From assembly GCA_020465985.1 (NCBI GenBank), contig JAANYP010004395.1:1708101-1772100 (forward strand): DNA of 64,000 nucleotides. Reading direction: 5' to 3'. The notes beneath the pieces are model-generated. The model was not told the DNA's origin. It did not search any database and saw only the letters and a list, made by a program, of their open reading frames with translations. The translations under genes were made by a program, and so were the position numbers. The stretch comes from Centrapalus pauciflorus (taxonomy: Eukaryota > Streptophyta > Magnoliopsida > Asterales > Asteraceae). Positions 23,594 to 37,224 of the stretch are shown here, one piece after another; position 1 is the first letter of the stretch; every line of letters starts with the position of its first letter.

Positions 23594-25050
23594 AAGTTTT
23601 TGGGAAGGAGAAAATGAGCATTTTTTTAGTATTGTGTTTTAGCAATTATCAGAATAAGACATGATGAGGTGTTTTTAACTCTTATAACTTATGGCAATCA
23701 AAAGCACTTATTATTATAACCTATTATTGAATATGATGTTCACATGTGATCAGACCCTAATAAGTTCTATTGAACATATTCTGAGTGTTATATATCAAAG
23801 TTTTTGGGAGAAAACTGTACATAAAATTGTGTTTTGAAATTTTTTTAATCATTATAGAATTTATATTGAAATCTAAATAAACTAAATCGATTAAAATGGT
23901 ATATTTTAATTTCTATTAGACATTATATATTAAAAGTTGTAATATAAAATAGTTATTGAAAAAAAGAGGAAAGCAAGTAATGAATTTGAGACGAAAACGT
24001 AATTTAATAATCATGAGTAATTAATAGTAGTATAAGTTTAAATTCCTCATATTTTTAGTGAAGTTATTTGACTTTCTTCCAAGAAGATATTAATATTAAT
24101 GATAAGATACACTTGTAGCTGAAGAATATATATGGGTTTGAATACTATAATGCATTCCTAGAAAAAGTATAATAAATCACACTTATAAGATTATGCATCA
24201 CACTGGAAGAGTTGTGAATTACGATCATTTGATGCAGTAATGGTCGGTTCGAGTCGAACTACAATACATCACAAATGATAGTATAGTTCATCACGCAGAA
24301 AGGATGGTGCTTCAGTCTTTTAATGCATTACGTGGCTAGTCCGAGTCAGGTCGGTCTAATGGTCCCAAACGATCTTGTTTTTACCGATCCGTGAAGTCGA
24401 AGTAGGTCCATATTTTTATGTTTTCCACAAAACTAATATAGTAAATTATTTAGCTAAAAATCAAACCCAAAATCCTTAATTCAGTAAAACAACACTTTAA
24501 CCATTGAGGTACATGTCAATTTGTTGTTAAATTTATTGATTTACTTCTTTTAATATCAAACTAACTCTTTTATGTATTAATTTACCAAAGATCGAACCCA
24601 AACCTCTAATTCAATAGATTAATATCGAATTTTATTTACTACTCTTTCGTACGATGCACTAGTAAGTTAATATATAAAAGAGTACCTTTGTTATTAATAT
24701 ATGTAAATCAATAGTTTTGATAAGAAAACGACTTGTAGCTTGGATAAATGGAACAAGAGGTTCCTGCGTTTAATTTCCAACTAAGTAAGTTAATATTTTT
24801 CTTTTGTAGAGAACGATTAAAACGATAGATCGATTTCGACTGGATAGACTGGATTTGACAGCTGTACTAACTCGACCGTGAACCAATTGCATGATGTATC
24901 AAGTGATCGTGATGCATCATCCTTCCCACGTGATGCGCAATCTTTCCGCGTGACGCAAGATGTTTCATTGGAGAAGCATTGTGCTTCAACTTGAACCAAC
25001 TATATGATGCATCAAATGATCATGATACACAATCCTACTTTTTTGATGTA
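23594..25050. other. Intergenic, TGATGCATCA-rich end
   Basis: No gene supported. Between about 24890 and 25015 variants of GATGCATCA and CGTGATGC recur (GTGATGCATCATCC near 24908). The same palindromic motif is frequent in the MITE at 55.3-55.6 kb, so this may be a remnant of that family. Small ORFs here are chance. Confidence 0.45.
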
Positions 25051-25591
25051 CTAGTTTATGACCCACGTATTACGTGGCTATTTTTAATTAAATTTACTTA
25101 TATAAAATGTATATAAGTAAAATAAAAACATACAAAAATAATAGTTGTGTTTATCTTTTATTATTTATAAATTAAAGTAAAGTATATTTATCTTTTTTAA
25201 AAATACTAAATTGTATTTATCATTTATTTTTTTATAATAATGAATTGTAATTACCTTTTTTGGTGAAACGTAGAGGTGACATGTGACATTTGATGTTTTC
25301 CTTTATTATATTTAATAATAATAATTTCCACCACCAATTCAAATTTTTTACATGTGGATCTATTTATGATTATTATGAATGATAATGAGAGATACTTATT
25401 TTAGGTAAACATTAGTTTAATATGTTACAAAATCTAATTTATTACTAATTAATTAAGGAAAAAAACAAAATAAAAAATTTAATGTAATTAAGTTAAGGTG
25501 TTAAATTTGAAAAAAGATGTGGGAAAATAAAATTTTCTTGCATTATGAAAAGGGCATATGACATGAATTGTTTTGCTTTATTATAATATAG
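25051..25591 (-). mobile_element. Helitron A of a three-copy stack
   Basis: On the minus strand the 3' end is a CCACGTAATACGTGG hairpin, then GTCATAAA and CTAG at 25054-25051, followed by T. The 5' side reads TATATTATAATAAAGCAAAA at about 25591 downward. The leading TC is displaced because Helitron B adjoins exactly there. About 540 bp, no coding capacity. Confidence 0.8.
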
Positions 25592-26319
25592 GTTTGAGAC
25601 CCATGTATTACATGGGTTGATGTAGAAAATACATAAAATTTTTTATATTTTAATAAATTATTATAAAATTTATATATAATTAAAATAAAAAAATTGAAAG
25701 CTAGTTAGTTTATTGATAAAAAATACTTAGTTGCTTGGTATTACATAAAAAAATTTATTATATTATATCATTAAAAACAGATAATCTGTGCTTGCAAAAG
25801 AAATTTTCTTTTAATTTTTATTAACTTTAAAATTGAAATAATAATGTAAGACACCAAAAACTTCAATTACGTGAATTTGTATATATATTTTGAAAACGAT
25901 AAAATATAAATGGAATATTATTGAAAATCAATAATCAAATTTTATCATATTTACAATTGAAGTTTCATCATGTATTCTTAACTTTTGTTATCTAAGTTAA
26001 ATTTTAAAATTTGTCAGCAAAATAATTAACTCAACGTTTTACTTTATTTATCACACTTCTACATTTAAATCCAAATTTTTACATTTGGATTTAACTATGA
26101 TCATTAAGAATAATAATGATAAATATTTATTTTAGGTAAGCATTACTTTAATATGTTGCAAATCTAATTTGATATTAATTCATTAATGAGAAAAAATTAA
26201 AATCAAAATTTAATGTAATTAAGTTAATGTATTAAATTAGGAAAAAGAGGCGGGAAAATAAAATTTTTGTGCGTCGTGGAAGCAACACGTGGCATAAATT
26301 GTTTTGCTTTATTATAATA
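25592..26319 (-). mobile_element. Helitron B of a three-copy stack
   Basis: The minus-strand 3' end is the hairpin ACCCATGTAATACATGGGT, then CTCAAACCTA, apparently a CTAG that lost its G. It abuts the 5' TATATTATAATAAAG of Helitron A. Its own 5' end, TATTATAATAAAGCAAAA, is at 26319, with the first bases TCTA separated from it by Helitron C. About 730 bp, non-coding. Confidence 0.75.
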
Positions 26320-26615
26320 CTAGGTTATTACCCATGTATTACATGGGTTAATTTTAGAATTTGATATTTATATATATGTATAATATAATAATTATATGAA
26401 TAATAAAGTTTGCTTAATTTTAGTTAGTTAGTTATTAAGTTAATACATATTAGATTTACATAGATTTGATTTGCTTTAAAATTTAAATTTAAAATCAGTA
26501 AATGACGTGGCAAAAGGAGAGAACGACATGTGGCAAATTCAATGAGAGCATGCCATGTGGCAAATTCAATGAGAGCATGTCATGTGGCATTTAGTTACTC
26601 TTTTAATAGTATAGA
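26320..26615 (-). mobile_element. Helitron C of a three-copy stack
   Basis: The 5' end TCTATACTATTAAAAGAG is at 26615. The 3' hairpin ACCCATGTAATACATGGGT is followed by AATAAC and CTAG (26323-26320), then T. It lies inside the 5' terminus of Helitron B, between TCTA and TATTATAA. About 296 bp. An internal CATGTGGCAAATTCAATG unit is repeated twice and begins a third time (26527-26590). Confidence 0.85.
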
Positions 26616-28058
<1,443 letters not shown>

Positions 28059-29404
28059 CTAGGTTATACCATGTATTACATGGATTGATATAAAAAATTA
28101 GTTATACATTTAAAATTTATAAAGAGGTGTAATCCCTTAAGACCCTTTAATGTTTTTTAAATTAAATACAATAAAACCAATAAAAGATGACACAGACAAA
28201 ATAATCGAGCCAATGGTAATAATGATTGCTTTAAGTCAATGTTTACTTCAAAAAAATACTGTGAATATGTGAATCAAAATATTTGAATTATGATTTAAAT
28301 ATAGTATTTTATGGTTCTTACATATGTGACTTAATTCAATTATTATCTTCTTATTATTAATTCAAAATTTGGATGATGCTAAAAAAAAACCCTATTAGAG
28401 TGTAATCATCACTTTTGCTCTTTTCATTCTCTAGGCATTGATTAATAAAAGTTAGTTGGTGGATGTTTATTAGTTGATATGACTTCATCTATCCTACTTC
28501 TCTAGGCATAGAGGTGTCTTTTTGGTAAGCTGGGGTGTCTTTTTAGACAACCCCCAAAAATTTTGATTCTTCATTTTGTTTTATTTGTTGTTGTGCCATC
28601 ATCAATCCCATAGAAATCAACAAAATAATTATTTATATTTTTTAATTTTATGAAGTATATTATTTTAAATGTATAACTTTATTAAAGACCTTAAATAAGA
28701 CCATATATGAGTTTTCTTGTTGAAGATGTTTTAATTAATAATAAGTTTTTATTGCCAAAGTGATTAAAACTATAAATCGTTAATTAAGATTGTTTGAAAT
28801 TAATTTATTTTAAAAGATAAATTTTGCAACATTTAGTTTTGAAGCTTTAGAAAATATTAGTACAAACTTTTATTAAAGAAAATACATTTGAAATTTGAAT
28901 GATTATTTTTTTAAATGTTTCATACTTAACATATAAAGATTTAATAAAAAAATATTTTTCAAATTTATTGTATAATAATATATTTAATTATTATTTCATA
29001 AAATTATTTCATAAAATTATTTATTCTTTCAGACATTTAAATTTGAAATTTATTATTTTATTGATCTTTTTAAAGAAAATTTATTTTTTATTTTTCTAAG
29101 TGTTTTAAAATTATTTATTCTTTGGAATATTTAAAGTTGACTTTATTATCTTATAGATTTTTAAAGTTTTTATTTTTGCTTGTTAGTTTGAAAATTTTTA
29201 TTTAAGTATTAATTATAGTTTCAATTACTTTAGGAAACAAAAATAATAAGTTTCAAAAGTTCAAATTAAATAAATTAAATGATATCCATGTTACTAAAAT
29301 TAATATAATTTTTATTTATGGAAAAAGAGCGGGAAAATGAAAAGGTAGGGTATTAAGAGGATGGCACGTGTCAAGAATTGTTCTCGTTTATTATAATATA
29401 TAGA
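28059..29404 (-). mobile_element. Non-autonomous Helitron, about 1.35 kb
   Basis: The 5' end TCTATATATTATAATAAACG is at 29404. It is followed by GACACGTGCC, shared in position with the 22452 Helitron's CCACGTGTC. The 3' end is the hairpin CCATGTAATACATGG, TATAAC, then CTAG at 28062-28059 followed by T. No Rep/helicase ORF. Nothing else recognised inside. Confidence 0.8.
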
Positions 29405-30027
29405 TTGGTGATTTGCAAACCTATTTAGTAGGTCATCAACAACTTTTCAGTTATCAAAAATAGTAAAATCTTTTGATATTTTTATCAATAACAATACCAT
29501 GTCAAATTAAACTCAATTTTTATTTTTTGAGTTAATCTAAGATTTCATAAACAACAAAATAAACTCAATTTATGTTTCACATTTTGTTGTGAAATTTTAT
29601 AAGAAAATTTTAGCTTTTAATTTCATTTATTATGTATTTATTTAAAGCTTATTTAATTACATTATTACTATCTTTAGTGACTATATTTTTAATTAAACTA
29701 AATTTATTTATTTACAATTATTAGTTTTTCATAACCTTAAAAGTTTTTAATACATATTCTGAATATTTATTTACGGATATATAATATTCAATTATTTATT
29801 CAAGATTATATATAATATTTACGAAAAAGTACTACGAATCATTTCAATTTTCACTTTTTCCAAACGAAAAAACTATGAACCATTTGTCTTCTTAGTTTTT
29901 CCGAACAAAATAATATGAACCATTTTGGTTTTTAGTTTTTTCGATCTAATATATTTCGTGCCATAAATAATATGTACCATTCACTAATGATTTCCAATAT
30001 ATTTTGTGCCATAAATAATGTCCAACG
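29405..30027. other. Intergenic; short degenerate tandem repeat
   Basis: No gene. From about 29822 to 30020 a CTATGAACCATTT...TTTTTCCGAAC unit of about 58 bp recurs with changes, and TTTTGTGCCATAAATAAT occurs twice. The Copia element at 30033 inserted at the end of this stretch. Confidence 0.5.
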
Positions 30028-30312
30028 TTTATTGTTAGGCACAAAAAGGCCTCAGTCAAACCTGTTCTGCATCTGAGGGGGAGATTATTAATCAAACCTG
30101 TTGATGCACTTGATGGGTAAAAGTTAAGGCCTGTTTATGCCTTAATAATACCTAAAAAGTGATTTGCAATATCAGTCCAAAGTTGTTCTATATGTTGCAT
30201 GTGTTGCAACTAAGACAGTTTGTCCAAGCTGTTCTGTCTGCTGAACAGGCTGTACATAAACTATCTACGCTGCTCTACACTGGTAAGCAGCTTGGGCAGT
30301 TTTCAAGTGTTC

Positions 30313-30390
30313 TGTTCTTTGTGAACAGAACCTGTTCTTTGTGAACAGAACCTGTTCTTTGTGAACAGAACATGTTCTTTGTGAACAGGC
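30313..30390. repeat. 20-bp self-complementary repeats in 5' LTR
   Basis: TGTTCTTTGTGAACAGAACC repeats four times with a 20-bp period. TTC...GAA pairs within each unit. The 3' LTR has only two units (42050-42087), so copy number changed after insertion. Confidence 0.95.
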
Positions 30391-30784
30391 TAAATACTTT
30401 ATGGAATATGTTTCCAAGTCCTCATGTATTGTTTTTGGCTACAAGATCAGTTTACAAAGTCGAAGACAAAGTGGAAATCAGAACTCCTCAGCCTGCCCAA
30501 GCTGTTCTGTTACATGAAGACAAAAGGTTATTTTAAAAAGGATGACAGACATTTTTCTTATATCAAAATAGGCCTTTACAAGGAAGAAAAACACAAAGTT
30601 GACATTCCTTATTTGGTTAAAGGCAATGCAACAGTAGACAAAGTGAAAAGACAAAAGTTCTGCACATGTGAAGACAAGTCTGCTTTTCAGAAAGGTGCAG
30701 AAAAGTTATGTTGTCTTTTCAAACAAGACTTCTCCTTTTTCATCTCGTCCAATGAAGAAGCTTCACTTAGATCCTCTGAGTGGG

Positions 30785-30792
30785 TATAAAAA
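30785..30792 (+). promoter_or_regulatory. LTR TATA box
   Basis: TATAAAAA preceded by GAGTGGG and identical in the 3' LTR (42482). It is the best TATA candidate for the element's transcript; no start-site data. Confidence 0.6.
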
Positions 30793-31206
30793 GAAACTTC
30801 CAAGGATTGATCGATTAAGCCAAAAAGCTAAGTGCTGAAAACTAGAGTGAACGTGCATTCAAAGTGTGTCTTTCATGAATGCAAGTCTGCTTGAATAAAA
30901 CAGTACTCAGTGTCTAAGCTGTTCTTATTCAAGCTGTTCCTCAGAGTCTTGTAAACACAGTGAGTGATTCTTAGTAAGTGTATTCATTGTAATTAGTTTA
31001 AGTCAGTCTTAGACTAGATAGATATACAGTTGTATCTGTCATTTCAGCTTGAACCTTTCCGCATTCAAGCTTGTTTGTAATTAACATTTGTTAATAATAC
31101 ATACAAACATTGAGAAAATTGAGTGTAGTTTTTGAAGTGCTGTATTCACCCCCCCCCCTCTACAGCTTAAAGCTATACTCTTGGGATATCTTTTGGGACC
31201 TACAAC

Positions 31207-31218
31207 TGGTATCAGAGC
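31207..31218 (+). promoter_or_regulatory. Primer binding site (initiator Met tRNA)
   Basis: TGGTATCAGAGC lies two bases after the LTR. It is complementary to the 3' end of plant initiator tRNA-Met, the usual primer of Copia and many Ty3 elements. Confidence 0.92.
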
Positions 31219-31266
31219 AGTTTAGAGTGTGTGTCATTCTAGATCTCTCATTCTCCCAAAATTTCC

Positions 31267-33899
31267 ATGGACAACAGTGCTGCAAATTCCTCATACTATG
31301 ACAATGGCTCAATAGGTAAACCTCCAAAGTTCAATCATCAGAACTTTTCTGGTTGGAAGTGCAGAATGATGCTCTACTTAGAGAATCTGGATGTACAACT
31401 ACCAGATATTGTAATGGAAGGTCCCTATGTGCCAACCTCTGTTACAACAATAACTCCTGCTGTTGAAGGAGCTGCTCCTGAGATCAGAACATTTGAGAAA
31501 GCAAAAGCTCAATGGTTTGATGAAGACAAAAGACTGGTGGCTCTTGATGCAAACGTCAGAAACAATCTGGTCATCTCTCTACATGATGATGTGTTCAAAC
31601 AGGTTGAGAAGATGAAGACTGCCAAGGAGATGTGGGATACTTTGTGTACCGTCTATGATGGACCTACAATCACACTTGACAACAGGATTAACAATCTTGT
31701 TAGACAGTATGTACTCTTCTTTGCAAAACCAAAGGAGACTCTCACTGAAACCTACACCAGGTTTACTGCTCTTGTAAATGATCTCAAAGCTGTTGGGATC
31801 ACCAAGGACAGCCTGACTTTGGTAAACAAATTCTTAGATGTTCTGCCTGAAGAATGGAATTATTTTTCTACAATTTTAAGGAATTCAGGTACCATCAAAA
31901 GTATGGATCTTGTTAACTTATATGGATCCTTACTAAATGATGAGCAATCAAGGCAATAGAAGAGAAATGCCTTGGAAATATCTAAGAAAGGTGCAGCCTT
32001 TGTGGCTAGTGTGAGACAACCTGTAAATCAAGTGAGTGATGTGTTCATTCAACCTGATCAACAGGCTGATGATAAGGAGGAAATATCTGATGAGGAAGAC
32101 AATGTAGATAGTGCTGAACTGGATGATGAGCAGATGATAGTCATGCTTGTCAAAAGGTTCAACAGAAAAAGGTTTGGTAGAAACATGCTACAGGGAAGCT
32201 CAAATGCTGTCAAAAAGAAAGCATTTGACAAGACCAAAGCTGAGTGCTTCAAATGTGGCAAAACTTACCATATAGCTGCTGACTCAATGGTTTCTAACAG
32301 ACAAAAGGGACTAATGGCTGAAACTTGTGACTGGGAGGAGTCTGATTCATCATCTGATGAAGAAGACAACAACTGTCTGATGGCCAACACTGATGTCCCA
32401 TCAACAAGCAACTTCAAACAGGATCTGGCTGAAGCTGAAGCTTTCAGCAGCTTGGAGAATTGGAATCCTACAATAAGGTACAAAATTTTATGGATTACAG
32501 TTCTGAAGAAAAAGTTAAAATGTTTGAGTATATGCTTGTTGATCTAAAAGCTGTTGTTGAGAAGCATGTTGTTTTATTATCTGAAATCTCTAAGCTTAAA
32601 ACTGAGATTGAAACAAAGTCTAGTAAACTGGACAGCTTCCATAAGTTGGAAGCTGAGCTTGATGAATTAAAACACATCAATTCCATTTTACTGGAAGAAA
32701 AGAGAGAAACAGATATAAAACATGCTAAGCTTCAAAAGATAGTTGACTCTTGGTGCCAATCTTCACAAAAAGTCAGCCATTGCATAAGTCAGCAGATCCC
32801 TACACAAATCCAAGCCTATCTTGGAGGGGATCTTGACACAGCAGCTTCCATTGTTGAGGTTAATAATTTAAAAGAAGACTTGTCCACTCTTGGTGAGCTT
32901 CCAAACACTTTTATTCAAAGAGTGAATGGTAAATTAATCTCAACAAACAGGTTTGTCAGGCCTCAAAACACTGACAGCTCGTGTGAACCCAACTCAAAAG
33001 CTGTTAATGAAATCAATCTTTCATCTAATAAGCTTGCTAAGTGTTCTGCTGATTCACACAAGCAAAAGAAAGGAAAGCATGTCCAAACTGCAGCTGTGAA
33101 CACCAAAGCTGTTGACAAAACAGACTTTGGGTCTAAAGCTGGTGTAAAAAGGCATACTAATCCTTTTAATGCTGAACACTTTGAAAATAAGTTTTCAAAG
33201 GGAAAGAAGTCTGCCTTTAACAAGAGTAAGTCTCAGGTTGAAGGCAAAACTGCTGTGATTTCAAATAAGTTTTCTAATCATATTAGTAAACTGGTTTTAA
33301 ATGAGAATAAGTATTTGAAAACCAGGAATAATGATTATGTTGATAGGCAACATCAATCACATCTCAGGAAGAGCAAAGGCAAAACCATTGCTCAGCCTGA
33401 GAGATCTGGGAATAAGTTTCCTAAACCTGTGGAAGGTCAAAAGCCAATCAAGCTTCCTATCTTTGATATCTGCCCTCCTAAAAAGAGGAAAGAAGAGACA
33501 GTCAAAGCTGTGGTTATTGAACCTTCCACTCAAGCTGTTGATTCATCAAAAAGTAATAAGTTTGCTAAAACTACTGATGGAATCAATAGAAATAATCCAG
33601 AATATGTTTCTGAAAAGTCTTTTTCTAAAAATGCTAAAAGAAGAAAATGTTATAAATGTGGAATGAAGACACATTTGGCCAAAGACTGTCCTGAAGCTGT
33701 GGACATGAGGCCTGCTGACTCTGATGTTTCTCTCACTACCAACATAAACAGTGTTGGAAACATCTTAGCCAATGAGAGCGGTATTCAAGCTGATACCATT
33801 CAAATAGGGAATATTAGTGTTGACATCACAAGTTCATCAACAAATGTTGATGAAGTAGGAGAACTCATCTCTGTGATGAGTTCCCCTAAAAGTATCTAA
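31267..33899 (+). pseudogene. gag of the Sirevirus-like element, disrupted
   Basis: The reading starts MDNSAANSSYYDNGS at 31267. The first 230 residues form the UBN2-type capsid region (WDTLCTVYDGP, LNDEQ). An in-frame TAG stands at 31957. The same frame continues to about 32470 with a zinc knuckle, CFKCGKTYHIAADS, whose last cysteine is replaced by serine. A frameshift near 32450-32480 moves reading into another frame up to the TAA at 33897. That part carries a coiled-coil-like stretch (about 32520-32760), a lysine-rich region and a second, intact CX2CX4HX4C knuckle (CYKCGMKTHLAKDC, near 33649). A gag of about 870 codons is large for Copia but usual for Sireviruses. Confidence 0.85.
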
Positions 33900-36800
33900 T
33901 ATTCTTTTTATCACTCTGCAGGAAAAACAACCATCCCAGGTTTGGTACTTGGATAGTGGCTGCTCAGGGCATATGACAGGTTGTAAGGACCTGCTGAGTG
34001 ATCTCAGGCCTGAAAAAGGGCCAAAAGTCACATTTGGTGACAATGTATAGGGATCCACTGAGGGATATGGAACTCTTAAAGCTGGTGCTGCAGTGTTCAA
34101 AAGAGTAGCCTATGTGGTTGGGCTAAAACATAACCTTGTTAGCATAAGCCAACTGTGTGATGCTGGCTATAAGGTTAACTTTGATGAGCACCTGGGTTAC
34201 ATATTGGATTCCCAAGGCAAAGTTGTGCTATGTGCTCAACGAAAGAAAGGTGTATATGTTGTGGACATGCAATCTGCTGATCCCACAACTGAAACCTGCT
34301 TTCTCACAAGAACAAATGCAGACTTAAGCTGGTTATGGCACAAAAGGCTGTCACACCTGAACTTCAAGAACATCAACAAACTCTGTAAGAAAGAGTTAGT
34401 GACAGGTTTGCCTTCTATGACCTTTGTTAAAGATAAACTCTGCACAGTTTGTGAGAAAGGCAAGCAGAGAAAATCATCATTTAAATCCAAACATAACTTC
34501 TCTATTGATACTCCTCTCTTCTTAATCCATATGGACTTGTTTGGACCTGTTAATGTCCCAAGTCTAGGAGGAAGAAGATACACTCTAGTAATGGTTGATG
34601 AGTTCTCCAGGTACACATGGGTTATCTTCTTGAAGAGCAAAGGAGAGGCTGCTAGAGAAATTATTGGATTTGTGAAAAAGATGGAAATGCTGAACTCTGC
34701 CCAAGTAAAGCAGCTTAGAAGTGATCATGGTACTGAATTCAGAAACAGTACTCTTGAAGACTTCTGTGAAGAGAAAGGAATTACTCAAAACTTTTCAGCT
34801 GTAAGAACTCCACAACAAAATGGAGTTGCTGAAAGGAGAAACAGAACTCTCATTGAAGCTGCTAGAACCATGTTGTGTGCATCAGGTTTACCTTCATCAT
34901 TCTGGGCTGAAGCTGTTAACACTGCCTGCTTCACCCGAAACAGATCCTTAGTGGTGAAAAGGTTCAACAAGACTCCCTATGAGCTGCTCAAAGGGAGGAA
35001 ACCAAATGTCAGTTACTTCCATGTATTTGGTTGTCCCTACTTCATTTTGAATCAAAGGGATCAACTGGCAAAGTTTGAACCAAAAGCTGTTGAAGGTGTG
35101 TTTGTTGGATACTCTGCTATCTCTAAAGTCTACAGAGTGTACAACAACAAAAGAAAGGTGATAGATGAATCTATCAATGTCACCTTTGAAGAGTCCAAGA
35201 ATGCTACCACCAAAGGTGTTCCTGAATCAGTTTCAGGGGAATTAAACTTTGATGATCTGATGCATTCAAACAATGAAGAGGACTCAAAAGCTTCCACAAC
35301 ACCCAGTGTGGAACCTGTTAATCATGATGAGCATGATGGTGATTATGTTAATACACCCTGTGTGAATAAGTGTACTGACCTAATTACAACTGCATGTCCT
35401 GAACCTATCAATGCTGATTTTCCTGGTTCCTCTGTTGATATGTTCAACAGTGGTCAGTCATGTTTAACAAGTGAGCAGGCTCAAGACAACAATGTGTCTG
35501 AAAATTTTGAGAGCTGTTCAACAGGACCTGCTGAAGATGCTGATAACTTAGGAGAATCATCATTGAAGAATGATTCTAAGTGGATCAGATGTCACCCCAA
35601 TGATCAAATAATTGGTGACATCAACAAAGGGGTACAAACAAGGTGGGACAGCTTAGGGAACTTTTGTATGTTCTCTAGTTTTGTTTCACTAATGGAGCCA
35701 AAGAAAGTGGATGAAGCACTAAAAGATGCCAATTGGATCACTGCCATGCAAGAAGAACTCAATCAGTTTGATAGAAACAAAGTATGGAAGCCGGTCCCTG
35801 CACCTAAAGGCAAAACTATAATTGGCACTAAATAGGTTTTCAGAAATAAGATGGATGAGCAAGGTCATGTCATAAGAAATAAGGCAAGACTGGTTGCTCA
35901 AGGTTATAGACAGGAGGAAGGTATTGACTATGATGAGACATTTGCTCCTGTGGCCAGGCTAGAAGCAATTCGTTTGTATCTAGCCTACGCTGCTCATAAG
36001 AGCATTAAGGTATTTCAAATGGATGTGAAGAGTGCATTTTTAAATGGAAAGCTGCAAGAAGAAGTTTATGTCAAGCAGCCTCCAGGTTTTGAAAATGAAC
36101 ATCATCCAGGTTTTGTCTATAAGTTGGACAAAGCTCTCTATGGTCTCAAACAAGCTCCTAGAGCCTGGTATGACACTCTTACTGAGTTTCTTATGAGCAA
36201 TGGGTATTCCAGAGGTAAAGTGGATACTACACTGTTCATAAAGAAGGTGAAATCTGACATTATGCTTGTTCAAATTTATGTGGATGATATAATATTTGGT
36301 TCTACATATGAGCAGTGTTGCAAGAATTTTTCATTACTCATGAAATCTAAATATGAAATGAGTATGATGGGAGAACTTACTTTCTTTTTAGGATTACAGG
36401 TTAAACAAACCTCAACTGGAATTTTCATAAATCAAAGAAAGTATACCTTAGATCTCTTGAAAAAGTTTAAATTTGATCAAAGTTCTCCTATTAAAACCCC
36501 AATGGCAACCAATGTAAAATTGGATGCTGATACCAGTGGCAAAGTTGTTTCAGTAACAGCTTACAGAGGTATGATTGGGAGCTTGCTGTACTTAACTGCT
36601 AGTAGACATGATATTATGTTTGCCACCTGTCTGTGTGCTAGGTTCCAAGCTGATCCAAAGGAATCTCATCTAGCTGCTGTTAAGAGAATATTCAGATAGC
36701 TAAAGGGTACACCAGGTTTGGGTCTTTGATATCCCAAAGACCCCAGCCTTGAACTAACAGGTTATTCATATTCTGATTTTGCAGGCTGCAGGCTAGATAG

Positions 36801-37224
36801 GAAAAGCACAACAGGTGGATGTCAACTCCTTGGTGGTAAGTTGATAAGTTGGTGCAGCAAGAAGCAGAACTCAGTATCTACTTCTACTGCTGAAGCTGAG
36901 TACATTGCTGCTGGAAGCTGCTGTGGGCAGATTCTGTGGATGCAGCATCAGCTTGAAGATTATGGGCTTGTGTATAGGAAAATTCCTATTCTGTGTGATA
37001 ACACAAGTGCCATAGCCATTTCCAACAATCCAGTTTTTCATTCAAGAACAAAGCATATTGAAGTCAGACATCACTTCATTAGGGATCACATCCAGAAAGG
37101 TAATGTGGAGGTAAGTTTTATTTCCACAAATGAACAGCTTGTAGACATTTTCACCAAACCTCTGGATGAAACAAGATTTAATTATCTTGTCAGCAAGCTG
37201 GGCATGTTAAACAAAAGTGACTAA
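33900..37224 (+). pseudogene. pol (PR-INT-RT-RNase H) of the Sirevirus-like element, disrupted
   Basis: All domains lie in one frame. Protease: WYLDSGCSGHMTG, active Asp codon 33952. The gag-pre-integrase zinc finger (H...H...C-X2-C) follows. The integrase has D in HMDLFGP, D in RSDHGTEF and E in GVAERRNRT, with 35 residues between the last two. Reverse transcriptase: FQMDVKSAFLNG and YVDDII (about 36277). RNase H: SYSDFAGC, AEAEYIA, LCDNTSA; the end is at 37222. In-frame stops lie at 34048 (TAG), 35833 (TAG, at a usual Trp of the KWVF motif), 36697 (TAG) and 36727 (TGA, at a usual Trp). Catalytic residues are otherwise present. Four stops make it non-functional without readthrough. Confidence 0.92.

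Larger units (their letters stand above)
30033..31204 (+). repeat. 5' LTR of the Sirevirus-like element
   Basis: It begins TGTTAGGCAC and ends GGGACCTACA. It contains a TATA box (30785), four palindromic 20-bp units (30313-30390) and a short poly-C tract near 31148. ORFs of 61-121 codons inside it recur in the 3' LTR and have no recognisable product. Confidence 0.95.

Noticed and set aside
30424..30789. 121-codon ORF in the 5' LTR, repeated at 42121-42486
   Set aside because: It recurs only because the LTRs are duplicates. It has no recognised domain and lies across the LTR promoter region.
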